DNA of 22,058 nt, from NCBI GenBank assembly GCA_050262775.1, contig JBLNEO010000115.1:1-22058 (forward strand). Reading direction: 5' to 3'. Numbering within the stretch: position 1 is the stretch's first letter; each line of letters starts with the position of its first letter. The position numbers and the translations under genes are program-made. The DNA comes from DATHTC01 sp050262775. GTDB lineage: Bacteria; Actinomycetota; Thermoleophilia; Gaiellales; Gaiellaceae. Under the pieces are notes generated by a model. That model did no database searches and had not been told where the DNA came from. It saw nothing but the letters and a program-made list of their open reading frames with translations. This document shows, piece after piece, positions 6,675 through 13,574 of this stretch.

Positions 6675-7451
6675 ATGCCGGAGACGAGCGCGATTCTCCA
6701 GCTCAAGGGCGTGTCGAAGAGCTTCGGCGCCGTGCAGGCGCTGTACAAGGTCGACTTCGAGGTGCGCTCGGGCGAGGTGATGGCGCTCGTGGGCGACAAC
6801 GGGGCCGGCAAGTCGACCCTGATCAAGGGGATCGCCGGCATCCACGCGTTCGACGAGGGGGAGATCGACTTCGACGGCCGGCGGGTCACGATCCACGGGC
6901 CGCGCGACGCGGCCGCGCTCGGGATCGAGGTCGTCTACCAGGACCTCGCGCTCGCGGACAACCTCGACGTCGTCGCGAACATGTACCTCGGACGCGAGAA
7001 GATGTCCCGCATCGTGCTCGACGAGCCGACGATGGAGCAGACGGCGCGGTCCACGCTCGACGGGCTCTCGGTGACGACGCTGCGCTCCGTGCGACAGGCC
7101 GTCGCCGGGCTCTCGGGGGGGCAGCGCCAGGCGGTCGCGGTCGCGAAGGCCGTGATGTGGAACTCGAAGGTCGTGATCCTGGACGAGCCGACGGCGGCGC
7201 TCGGCGTCGCCCAGACGCGGCAGGTGCTCGACCTCGTCCGGCGCCTCGCCGACCGGGGCCTCGCGGTCGTGATCATCTCGCACAACCTGCACGACGTCTT
7301 CGAGGTCGCCGACCGGATCACCGTCCTGCGGCTCGGCCAGAACGTCGGCGTCTACGAGCGGGCGGCGACGACCCAGCAGGAGGTCGTCCACGCGATCACC
7401 GCCGGGACGCTCCGGCACGTCCCGGGCATGGCCGAGGAGGTGACGGCGTGA
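6675..7451 (+). CDS. xylG: sugar ABC transporter ATP-binding protein (single-domain, XylG/FrcA-like)
   Basis: A 258-residue ATPase that energises pentose-type sugar import. Walker A is GDNGAGKST (40-48), the signature is LSGGQ (146-150), Walker B is VILDEP (167-172), followed by TAALGVAQT, a hallmark of the CUT2 (ribose/xylose) subfamily, and the switch His is 203 (ISHNLHDVF). E. coli XylG and RbsA are about 500 residues with two ABC domains; this protein has only one, so the working pump should contain a homodimer. The ATG at 6675 follows a G-rich stretch (GGGGGAGGGGGCGGA). Its stop overlaps the permease start as GTGA. Residues IAGIHAFDEGEIDFDGR and EVVYQDLALADNLDVVANMYLGRE further match the family. 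Confidence 0.92.
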   Translation: MPETSAILQLKGVSKSFGAVQALYKVDFEVRSGEVMALVGDNGAGKSTLIKGIAGIHAFDEGEIDFDGRRVTIHGPRDAAALGIEVVYQDLALADNLDVVANMYLGREKMSRIVLDEPTMEQTARSTLDGLSVTTLRSVRQAVAGLSGGQRQAVAVAKAVMWNSKVVILDEPTAALGVAQTRQVLDLVRRLADRGLAVVIISHNLHDVFEVADRITVLRLGQNVGVYERAATTQQEVVHAITAGTLRHVPGMAEEVTA

Positions 7452-8713
7452 CCGAGCGCGTCGCGCCGGACGCCCAGGGGTCGACCGAGGTCGTCCCGCC
7501 GCGTGGCGCGTCCCTCGGCGAGACGCTCCGTGAGGCGATGCGCGACTGGGTCGCGCGCCTTCGCTCGGGCGATCTCGGCGCGCTGCCGATCTTCGTCGGC
7601 CTCGCCGCCCTCGCGGTCCTCTTCGGCAGCCTCGACGACAAGTTCTACACCGACCGCAACTTCGTCAACCTGCTGCTGCAGACGGCCGGCATCGCGACGA
7701 TCGCGATGGGCGTCGTGTTCGTTCTGCTGATCGGCGAGATCGACCTCTCCGTCGGCTTCGTCAGCGGCGTCGGCGCCGTGATCATGACCCTCCTGCTTCG
7801 GCCCGAGGAGCAGAACTTCCCGTGGTGGGCCGCCGTCGCCGGGGGCCTGATCGCGACGGCGTCGATCGGGCTGCTGCAGGGGTTGATCATCACGAAGGCG
7901 CGGGTGCCCTCGTTCGTCGTCACGCTGGCCGGCTACCTCGCCTGGAGCGGCGTCGTGCTCATCCTCACCACCCAGGCGTCGACGTCCGGGACGATCCGCA
8001 TCCAGGACGACGTCGTGCTCGGGATCGCGAACAACTACCTGCCCGACGTCTGGGGCTGGCTCCTGCTGCTCGGGACGCTCGCCGCCTACCTCGGGCTGGA
8101 GCTCGCGAAGGTGCGCGCCCGCCGCGCACGGGGCGTCTCGCACCGCCCGATCGTGCTGATCCTCCTCCAGACGGCGGCGATCGGCGTCGTCGGCGCGCTC
8201 GCCGTCTGGTACGCGAACAAGGACCGCGGCGTCCCGGTCGTCGTCGTCATCGTCGGCGCCTTCCTCGTCTTCTGGACGTTCATCGCCAACCGCACCCGCT
8301 TCGGCCGTCACGTCTACGCCGTCGGCGGCAACGCGGAGGCCGCGCGCCGCGCCGGCATCAACGTCGACCGCGTGCGCACCATCGTGTTCGTGATCTCGGG
8401 CTTCATGGCAGGCGTCGGCGGGATCATCCTCGCGTCGCGCCTCCGCTCCGTCGACCCCGGCACGGGCGGCGGCCAGCTGCTGCTGAACGCGATCGCGGCG
8501 GCGGTGATCGGCGGCACGAGCCTCTTCGGCGGTCACGGGCGCGTCGTCAGCGCGCTCCTCGGCGCTCTCGTGATCGCGACGGTCGCGAACGGGATGGACC
8601 TGCTCAACCTCGCGTCGGGCTACAAGTTCGTGATCACGGGGTGCGTGCTGCTCGCGGCCGTCCTCGTCGACGCGTTCGCGAAGCGTGCGCGCGCCGCGTC
8701 CGGCGTCGCGTAA
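7448..8713 (+). CDS. xylH: sugar ABC transporter permease (XylH-like, CUT2 family)
   Basis: A 421-residue inner-membrane permease with about ten hydrophobic segments. It has a cytoplasmic N-terminus of about 50 residues, the conserved 'NLLLQTAGIATIAMGVVFVLLIGEIDLSVG' (the helix 2/3 region of BPD_transp_2 permeases, with GEIDLSVG as signature), and the ATPase-coupling EAA-like loop 'TRFGRHVYAVGGNAEAARRAGINVDRVR'. The Gly-rich 'VIGGTSLFGGHGRVVSALLGALVIATVANGMDLL' lies near the C-terminus. An extra hydrophilic stretch (VRARRARGVSHRPI) between membrane segments is typical of XylH. The GTG start overlaps the ATPase stop (GTGA). The gene converges with the oxidoreductase at 8732, only 18 bp apart, with no obvious terminator between them. 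Confidence 0.92.
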   Translation: MTERVAPDAQGSTEVVPPRGASLGETLREAMRDWVARLRSGDLGALPIFVGLAALAVLFGSLDDKFYTDRNFVNLLLQTAGIATIAMGVVFVLLIGEIDLSVGFVSGVGAVIMTLLLRPEEQNFPWWAAVAGGLIATASIGLLQGLIITKARVPSFVVTLAGYLAWSGVVLILTTQASTSGTIRIQDDVVLGIANNYLPDVWGWLLLLGTLAAYLGLELAKVRARRARGVSHRPIVLILLQTAAIGVVGALAVWYANKDRGVPVVVVIVGAFLVFWTFIANRTRFGRHVYAVGGNAEAARRAGINVDRVRTIVFVISGFMAGVGGIILASRLRSVDPGTGGGQLLLNAIAAAVIGGTSLFGGHGRVVSALLGALVIATVANGMDLLNLASGYKFVITGCVLLAAVLVDAFAKRARAASGVA

Positions 8714-8731
8714 GGCTCCCGGCGCCGACGG

Positions 8732-9859
8732 CTAGACGGTCACCCAGCGGCGCTCGGCGCTCGACCTGGCGATCGCCTCCCCGAGGAGCTGCGCGCGGTG
8801 GCCGTCGGCGAACGTCGGGAAGTCGGGCGCCGCAGGCATCTCCCTGCCCGCGACGGCCGCGTACACGGCGCGGTAGAGCTCGCGGAACGTGTCGGCGTAC
8901 CCCTCGGCGTGGCCCGCCGGAAGCTGCGTCCGCGAGGCGGCCTCGGGCGCGAGCAGCGACGGGTCGCGAACCAGCACCTCGTTCGGCCGGGCCCGATGGC
9001 CGAGCCACAGCTCCTCGTGACGCTCGGCGTCCCAGGCCGCGGCGCCGTGCGAGCCGTCGACCTCGAACCGCAGCGAGTTCCGCCGGCCGCTGCTCACCTG
9101 CGAGACGACCATCGAGCCGCGCGCGCCGTCCTCGAGGCGGAGGAGGACGTTCGCGAGGTCCTCGCTCGCCATCGGCACCGCCGTGCGCTCCGCGTCGTCG
9201 GCCGCCGCGAACGTCTCGACCTCGCCGACCGGTCGGCGTCGCACGGGGATCGCGGTCGCGAGGTCGGCGCACAGCTCGAGCACCCGGCGGCCGGTGATGA
9301 ACTCGACGAGGTCGAGCCAGTGCGACCCGATGTCCGCGACCGCGCGGAGCGCCCCGCTCTTCTCCGGCTCGAGCCGCCAGTTCCAGTCGGTGGGGAGCGC
9401 CAGCCAGTCCTGCAGGTAGCCGCCGTGCACGTTCCAGATCGTCCCGAGCCCGCCCTCGGCGATGCGCGTCCGGACGTGCTGGACGAGCGGGTAGAAGCGG
9501 AGGTTGAAGTTGGTGCAGTGGACGACGCCGGCGCCGGTCGCGCGCTCGAGCAGGTCGGCCGTCTCGCCGCTCGTCGTCGCGAGCGGCTTCTCGCAGACGA
9601 CGTGCTTCCCGGCGTCGAGCGCCGCGGCGACCTGCGCGTGGTGGAGGTGGTTCGGCGTCGTCACGTGGACGACGTCGACGTCGTCGGCGAGCGCCGCGTC
9701 GAGGCTCTCGTACACGGGGGCGAGCTCCTTCGCGGCCGCGCGCTCCGGCGACGAGCCGACGACGCCCTTGACCTCGACGCCGAGGCGACGCAGCGCGTCG
9801 ACGTGGATCGCCGCCACGAATCCGGTCCCGATCACCGCCGCGCTCGGCATCGCTCCCAT
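8732..9859 (-). CDS. Gfo/Idh/MocA family NAD(P)-dependent sugar/inositol oxidoreductase
   Basis: A 375-residue cytosolic dehydrogenase. The N-terminal Rossmann fold opens with VIGTGFVAAIH (GxGxxA, residues 9-19). The catalytic Lys91 is in the family's EKP motif (CEKPLA, 90-92). The C-terminal alpha/beta domain contains DIGSHWLD (Asp176, His180, Asp183), the substrate-binding D-x3-H motif. These enzymes oxidise or isomerise cyclic sugars, inositols and their derivatives. A strong GGAGGGAGG lies seven bases before the ATG. It is the last gene of a minus-strand run, 19 bp downstream of the DUF3037 gene, and it converges with the xylose-type importer. A role in catabolising the imported sugar is plausible. 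The exact substrate is not determinable from sequence. Confidence 0.92.
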   Translation of the reverse strand: MGAMPSAAVIGTGFVAAIHVDALRRLGVEVKGVVGSSPERAAAKELAPVYESLDAALADDVDVVHVTTPNHLHHAQVAAALDAGKHVVCEKPLATTSGETADLLERATGAGVVHCTNFNLRFYPLVQHVRTRIAEGGLGTIWNVHGGYLQDWLALPTDWNWRLEPEKSGALRAVADIGSHWLDLVEFITGRRVLELCADLATAIPVRRRPVGEVETFAAADDAERTAVPMASEDLANVLLRLEDGARGSMVVSQVSSGRRNSLRFEVDGSHGAAAWDAERHEELWLGHRARPNEVLVRDPSLLAPEAASRTQLPAGHAEGYADTFRELYRAVYAAVAGREMPAAPDFPTFADGHRAQLLGEAIARSSAERRWVTV

Positions 9860-9878
9860 CGTTCGACCTCCCTCCGGG

Positions 9879-10259
9879 CTAGCGGACGAGCTCGTCGAAG
9901 AGGCGGTCGAGCTGCGTCGCGGGATCCTCGCACAGCCCGGTGTGCACCTCCGACGGCTGGATGATCGTGCTCGACGGGGCCGTCAGCCAGTGGAAGCGCT
10001 CCGTCGTGTCGAGGCGGGCGATCGGACCTCCCGCCGGGTCGCCCGCGGCGACGCGCTCGACGGCGTGGAGGTGGGGGAGGACGTCCTGCGGGTCGAGCCC
10101 CGGCGCGAACGCCCGCAGGCGCTCCGCGTCCAGCCCGGTGCGCGCGGCGAGGAAGTCGAGCGGTCGGCAGAAGACGACGACGCCGACGTTGAGGCGCTCG
10201 CCACGCTCGACGCGGGGCACCACGCGGAGCACGGCGTAGGAGAACGGGCTACCGCCCAC
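9879..10259 (-). CDS. DUF3037 family protein
   Basis: A 126-residue protein recognised from the DUF3037 pattern. It has an N-terminal 'FSYAVLRVVPRVERGERLNVGVVVFC' with the conserved 'RGE--NVGVV', a central 'LDAERLRAFAPGLDP', and a C-terminal 'ERFHWLTAPSSTIIQPSEVHTGLCEDPATQLDRLFDELV', the most conserved part of the family. The biochemical function is unknown. The GTG start overlaps the 3' end of the upstream HipA-like kinase gene by 11 bp, so the two are translationally coupled. As I recall the family, DUF3037 genes are repeatedly found next to HipA-like kinase genes, so a shared task, for example as partner or substrate, is inferred. No signal peptide or membrane segment is seen. Confidence 0.85.
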   Translation of the reverse strand: MGGSPFSYAVLRVVPRVERGERLNVGVVVFCRPLDFLAARTGLDAERLRAFAPGLDPQDVLPHLHAVERVAAGDPAGGPIARLDTTERFHWLTAPSSTIIQPSEVHTGLCEDPATQLDRLFDELVR

Positions 10260-11001
10260 GGGCGCGCTCCGCCTCCTCGACCCAGGCCCGCGGCGCCTCG
10301 AGCCGCTCGAGCAGGTACTCGACGTACACCCCGGGATCGTCGCCGCCGAGCCAGACGGCGGGGATCGCGCCCGCGAGCGCCCGGAGGAGCTCCTCGGTCG
10401 CCTCGTCGGCGAGGCGAGCGTCCGCCTCGGCGATCGAGGAGGCGTACGGCAGCAGCACGTGGTCGGCGATCTGCTCGAAGGGGCGGCGTGCGTGCCCGGC
10501 GACCCGCTCGGGCGCGTGGTGGAAGTAGAGCGCCGCGCCGTGGTCGATCAGCCACAGCCGGCCGTGCCACAGGAGGAGGTTCGTGTTCCTCGCGGTGCGG
10601 TCGGGGTTCGTGACGAGGGCGTCGAGCCAGACGACCGCGGCCGCGAGCTGGGGATCGACCTCCGGCTCGGCGGCCGGGTCGAACGGGAGCGCGCCCGGCA
10701 GGAAGTCGACCCCGAGGTTCAGCCCGGGCGAGGCGAGCAGCAGGTCCTGGATCTCCGGGTCCGGCTCCGCGCGGCCGAGCGCCGGGTCGAGCTCGACGAG
10801 GACGAGCTCGGGGACGGCGAGGCCGAGCGCGCGCGCCAGCTCGCCGGCGACGACCTCCGCGACGAGCGCCCGGCGGCCCTGGCCCGCGCCGTGGAACTTG
10901 AGCACGTAGAGCCCGTCGTCGTCGGCCTCGACGAGCGCGGGGAGCGACCCTCCCTCGCGCAGCGGCGTCACGTAGCGGGTCGCCTCGATTCGGCGCAGCA
11001 C
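10249..11001 (-). CDS. HipA-like protein kinase family protein
   Basis: A 250-residue protein with the reduced HipA-like kinase fold. Lys35 (LYVLKFHG) fits the ATP-anchoring Lys and Glu49 (VAEVVAGELAR) its helix-C partner. The catalytic loop is VTNPDRTARNTNLL with Asp134 and Asn139, and IDHGAAL (Asp153) takes the place of DFG. All key catalytic residues are therefore present. Classical HipA toxins are about 440 residues and come with a HipB antitoxin; here there is neither the N-terminal subdomain nor a HipB-like DNA-binding gene. The GTG start has no Shine-Dalgarno; TACGCT lies just upstream and could be a -10 of a leaderless message. Downstream partners are DUF3037 and an oxidoreductase. 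Whether it phosphorylates proteins or small molecules is unknown. Confidence 0.85.
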   Translation of the reverse strand: MLRRIEATRYVTPLREGGSLPALVEADDDGLYVLKFHGAGQGRRALVAEVVAGELARALGLAVPELVLVELDPALGRAEPDPEIQDLLLASPGLNLGVDFLPGALPFDPAAEPEVDPQLAAAVVWLDALVTNPDRTARNTNLLLWHGRLWLIDHGAALYFHHAPERVAGHARRPFEQIADHVLLPYASSIAEADARLADEATEELLRALAGAIPAVWLGGDDPGVYVEYLLERLEAPRAWVEEAERARGR

Positions 11002-11175
11002 GGCGCGAGCGTAGCCCTCGACGCTGTCGCCGCCGGCGGCAGACGCCGCCTCGCGCGCCGCTTCGTGCCGGACGAGCCGTAGTTACCGCGGATGGCCGCG
11101 GCCGCGAGTCCGGCGAGCCTCGGTGGAGTGGGGCGCGGCAGCGTCGCCGCGTCCCGACATCCCGAAGGAGGTCAC

Positions 11176-12717
11176 ATGGCCATCCTCGAACGGACCACGG
11201 TCTACGAGGCACCCGGGCGCTCCGGCAGCCCGGTGGGGCTCGAGCCGCGGTACGAGAACTTCATCGGCGGCCGCTGGGTGCCGCCGGTCAAGGGCGCCTA
11301 CGCGGAGAACCGCACCCCGGTGACGGGGGAGCCGTTCACCGAGGTCGCCCGCTCGACGCCCGAGGACGTCGAGCTCGCCCTCGACGCCGCGCACGCCGTG
11401 CGGCGGCTCTGGGCGGAGACGTCGACGACGGAGCGCGCCCGCGTGCTGAACCGCATCGCCGACGCGATCGACGAGCACCACGAGGAGCTCGCCGTGGCGG
11501 AGAGCTGGGAGAACGGCAAGCCCGTCCGGGAGACGCTCAACGCGGACATCCCGCTCGCGGCCGACCACTTCCGCTACTTCGCCGGCGCGATCCGCGCCGA
11601 GACCGGGTCGATCTCCGAGATCGACAAGGACACGATCGCGTACCACTTCCAGGAGCCGCTCGGGGTCGTCGGCCAGATCATCCCGTTCAACTTCCCGATC
11701 CTGATGGCGGCGTGGAAGCTCGCGCCGGCGCTCGCGGCCGGGAACGCGGTGGTGCTGAAGCCGGCGAGCCCGACGCCGTGGTCGATCCTCAAGCTGATGG
11801 AGCTGATCGAGGAGTTCGTCCCGGCCGGCGTGATCAACGTCGTCAACGGGCCGGGCGCCGAGGTCGGGATGGCGCTCGCCACGAGCAAGCGGATCGCGAA
11901 GATCGCCTTCACCGGTGAGACGGTGACCGGACGGCTGATCATGCAGTACGCCGCGCAGAACATCATCCCGTCGACGACGGAGCTCGGCGGCAAGTCGCCC
12001 AACGTCTTCTTCGCCGACGTGATGGCGCAGGACGACGCGTTCCTCGACAAGGCGGTCGAGGGGCTCGTGCTCTACGCCTTCAACAAGGGCGAGGTCTGCA
12101 CGTGTCCGTCGCGGGCGCTGATCGAGGAGTCGATCTACGAGCCGTTCATGGAGCGGTGCCTCGAGCGGATCCGCCAGATCAAGCAGGGCAACCCGCTCGA
12201 CCTGACGACCCAGCTGGGCGCGCAGGTGTCGACCGCGCAGCTCGAGAAGATCGAGCGGTACGTCCAGATCGGCCTCGACGAGGGGGCGGAGCTGCTCACG
12301 GGCGGCCACCGCACCGAGCTCGAGGGCGAGCTGGCCGGCGGCTACTACTTCGAGCCGACGGTGTTCAAGGGCACGAACGAGATGCGGATCTTCCAGGAGG
12401 AGATCTTCGGTCCGGTGCTCGCGGTGACGACGTTCAAGGACGAGGCCGAGGCGCTCGCGATCGCGAACGACACGATGTACGGCCTCGGCGCGGGCGTCTG
12501 GACGCGCGACACGGCGAAGGCCTTCCGGATGGGCCGCGGCATCGAGGCGGGCCGGGTGTGGACGAACTGCTACCACCTCTACCCGGCGCACGCCGCCTTC
12601 GGCGGCTACAAGGTCTCGGGGGTCGGGCGCGAGAACCACAAGCAGATGCTCGACCACTACACGCAGACCAAGTGCCTGCTCGTGTCCTACGACCAGCACC
12701 CGCTCGGGCTCTTCTAG
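11176..12717 (+). CDS. NAD(P)-dependent aldehyde dehydrogenase (AldB/ExaC type)
   Basis: A 513-residue cytosolic enzyme that oxidises acetaldehyde and other aldehydes to acids. The active-site segment NKGEVCTCPSRAL carries the nucleophilic Cys. The general-base Glu lies in TTELGGKSPNVFF, and IPFNFPILMAAWKLAPALAAGN is the NAD-binding region. The C-terminal part (EEIFGPVLAVTTFK, GAGVWTRD, AGRVWTNCYH, HAAFGGYKVSGVGRE, QTKCLLVSYDQHPLGLF) matches E. coli AldB almost word for word. I chose ATG 11176 because GAAGGAGG precedes it directly; an ATG further upstream (11092) would add 28 residues without family similarity. Four bases separate its stop from the DUF779 gene, the usual arrangement for this subgroup. 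It diverges from the HipA-like kinase gene over 174 bp. Confidence 0.95.
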   Translation: MAILERTTVYEAPGRSGSPVGLEPRYENFIGGRWVPPVKGAYAENRTPVTGEPFTEVARSTPEDVELALDAAHAVRRLWAETSTTERARVLNRIADAIDEHHEELAVAESWENGKPVRETLNADIPLAADHFRYFAGAIRAETGSISEIDKDTIAYHFQEPLGVVGQIIPFNFPILMAAWKLAPALAAGNAVVLKPASPTPWSILKLMELIEEFVPAGVINVVNGPGAEVGMALATSKRIAKIAFTGETVTGRLIMQYAAQNIIPSTTELGGKSPNVFFADVMAQDDAFLDKAVEGLVLYAFNKGEVCTCPSRALIEESIYEPFMERCLERIRQIKQGNPLDLTTQLGAQVSTAQLEKIERYVQIGLDEGAELLTGGHRTELEGELAGGYYFEPTVFKGTNEMRIFQEEIFGPVLAVTTFKDEAEALAIANDTMYGLGAGVWTRDTAKAFRMGRGIEAGRVWTNCYHLYPAHAAFGGYKVSGVGRENHKQMLDHYTQTKCLLVSYDQHPLGLF

Positions 12718-12721
12718 GGCG

Positions 12722-13087
12722 ATGGCGGTCCAGGCCACACGGGTCGTCGCCACCGAGGCCGCGCTCGCGGAGCTCGCGCGCCTGGAGGCCGAGTACGGGC
12801 CGCTGATGCTGTTCCAGTCGGGGGGCTGCTGCGACGGCAGCTCCCCGATGTGTCTCCGCGACGGAGACCTGCTCCTCGGGCCGGGCGACCGGCGGGTGGG
12901 CGAGGTCGGCGGCGTGCCGTTCTTCATCGACGCGGAGCAGGACGAGCGCTGGGGCTGCCCCGTCTTCGAGCTCGACGTCGTCGCCGGGCCGAGCTCGAGC
13001 TTCTCGCTCGAGGGCCTGCACGACCTCCACTTCGTGATCGGGTCGCGCTCGGAGGCGTGCGCGGTCGAGCCGGGGCCGATCGTCTAG
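12722..13087 (+). CDS. DUF779 family protein (aldehyde dehydrogenase partner)
   Basis: A 121-residue protein. The diagnostic element is MLFQSGGCCDGSSPMC (from about residue 29), a Cys-rich loop conserved in DUF779. It is followed by 'LLLGPGDRRVGEVGGVPFFIDAEQDERWGC' and a C-terminal 'SSSFSLEGLHDLHFVIGSRS'. The clustered cysteines suggest metal binding or redox chemistry, but no activity is established that I know of. It follows the aldehyde dehydrogenase by four bases, an arrangement seen in many bacteria, so it probably assists or modulates that enzyme. No strong ribosome-binding site is visible, fitting translational coupling to the upstream gene. Confidence 0.9.
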   Translation: MAVQATRVVATEAALAELARLEAEYGPLMLFQSGGCCDGSSPMCLRDGDLLLGPGDRRVGEVGGVPFFIDAEQDERWGCPVFELDVVAGPSSSFSLEGLHDLHFVIGSRSEACAVEPGPIV

Positions 13088-13100
13088 CGTTCGCCCGCAG

Positions 13101-13565
13101 ATGCCGTCGGTCACCGAAGCGTTCCTCGCCCGCGAGCGCGGGACGATCGTCGACGCCGCGGAGGCGGCGCTCGCACGCGTCACGACGCGCCACTACGGCG
13201 CCGAGGGGCGGGAGGAGGTGCGTCGGCGGCTCGAGCTGCTGTTCGACCGTGTCGCGACGGCCGTGGCCGACCGCGATCTCGAGCCGGTCGTCGACTACGC
13301 CCGTGCCGTCGCCGAGGACCGGTTCGCCGCAGGCTACGACCTGTCGGAGGTGCAGACGGCGTTCAACGTGCTCGAGGAGGCGACGTGGCTCCGCGTGTTC
13401 GCGGAGCTGCCGCCGGACGCGTACGCGGAGGCGCTCGGTCTCGTCAGCACCGTTCTCGGCGCCGCGAAGGACGCCCTGGCGCAGCGGTACGTGTCGCTCG
13501 CCTCCGACGCGCACGCCCCCGCGCTCGACCTGCGTGCGCTCTTCGCGGGCCGCGACGGCGCCTGA
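13101..13565 (+). CDS. small all-helical protein, RsbRD N-terminal-domain-like (possible sensor/regulator)
   Basis: A 154-residue soluble protein predicted to be almost entirely alpha-helical. The pattern 'HYGAEGREEVRRRLELLFDRVATAVADRDLEPVVDYARAVAEDRFAAGYDLSEVQTAFNVLEEATWLRV' resembles the RsbRD_N helical domain seen in stressosome-type proteins and at the N-terminus of some kinases and PucR-type regulators, including the 'R---GY-L-EVQ-AFN-LE' segment. No catalytic or DNA-binding domain is attached. It follows the DUF779 gene by 13 bp, so it is probably the third gene of the aldehyde dehydrogenase operon. It may sense a ligand or partner related to that pathway, but this is speculation. It converges with the formate dehydrogenase gene, nine bases away. 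The gene is secure; the family assignment is moderate. Confidence 0.65.
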   Translation: MPSVTEAFLARERGTIVDAAEAALARVTTRHYGAEGREEVRRRLELLFDRVATAVADRDLEPVVDYARAVAEDRFAAGYDLSEVQTAFNVLEEATWLRVFAELPPDAYAEALGLVSTVLGAAKDALAQRYVSLASDAHAPALDLRALFAGRDGA

Positions 13566-13574
13566 AGGGGTCGG

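Noticed and set aside
4143..7451. A 1102-codon open frame running through the aldo/keto reductase and binding-protein genes
   Set aside because: Only its last 258 codons (from 6675) are a gene, the ABC ATPase. The rest is an Arg/Ala/Gly-rich antiphase reading with no domain, caused by the scarcity of stop codons in GC-rich DNA. The same applies to other long frames such as 13777-16104 (-), 16277-18187 (+) and 1045-2328 (+).
10249..11001. Classical HipA toxin of a hipBA module
   Set aside because: The protein is about half the usual size, lacks the HipA N-terminal subdomain, and no HipB-like helix-turn-helix gene is adjacent.
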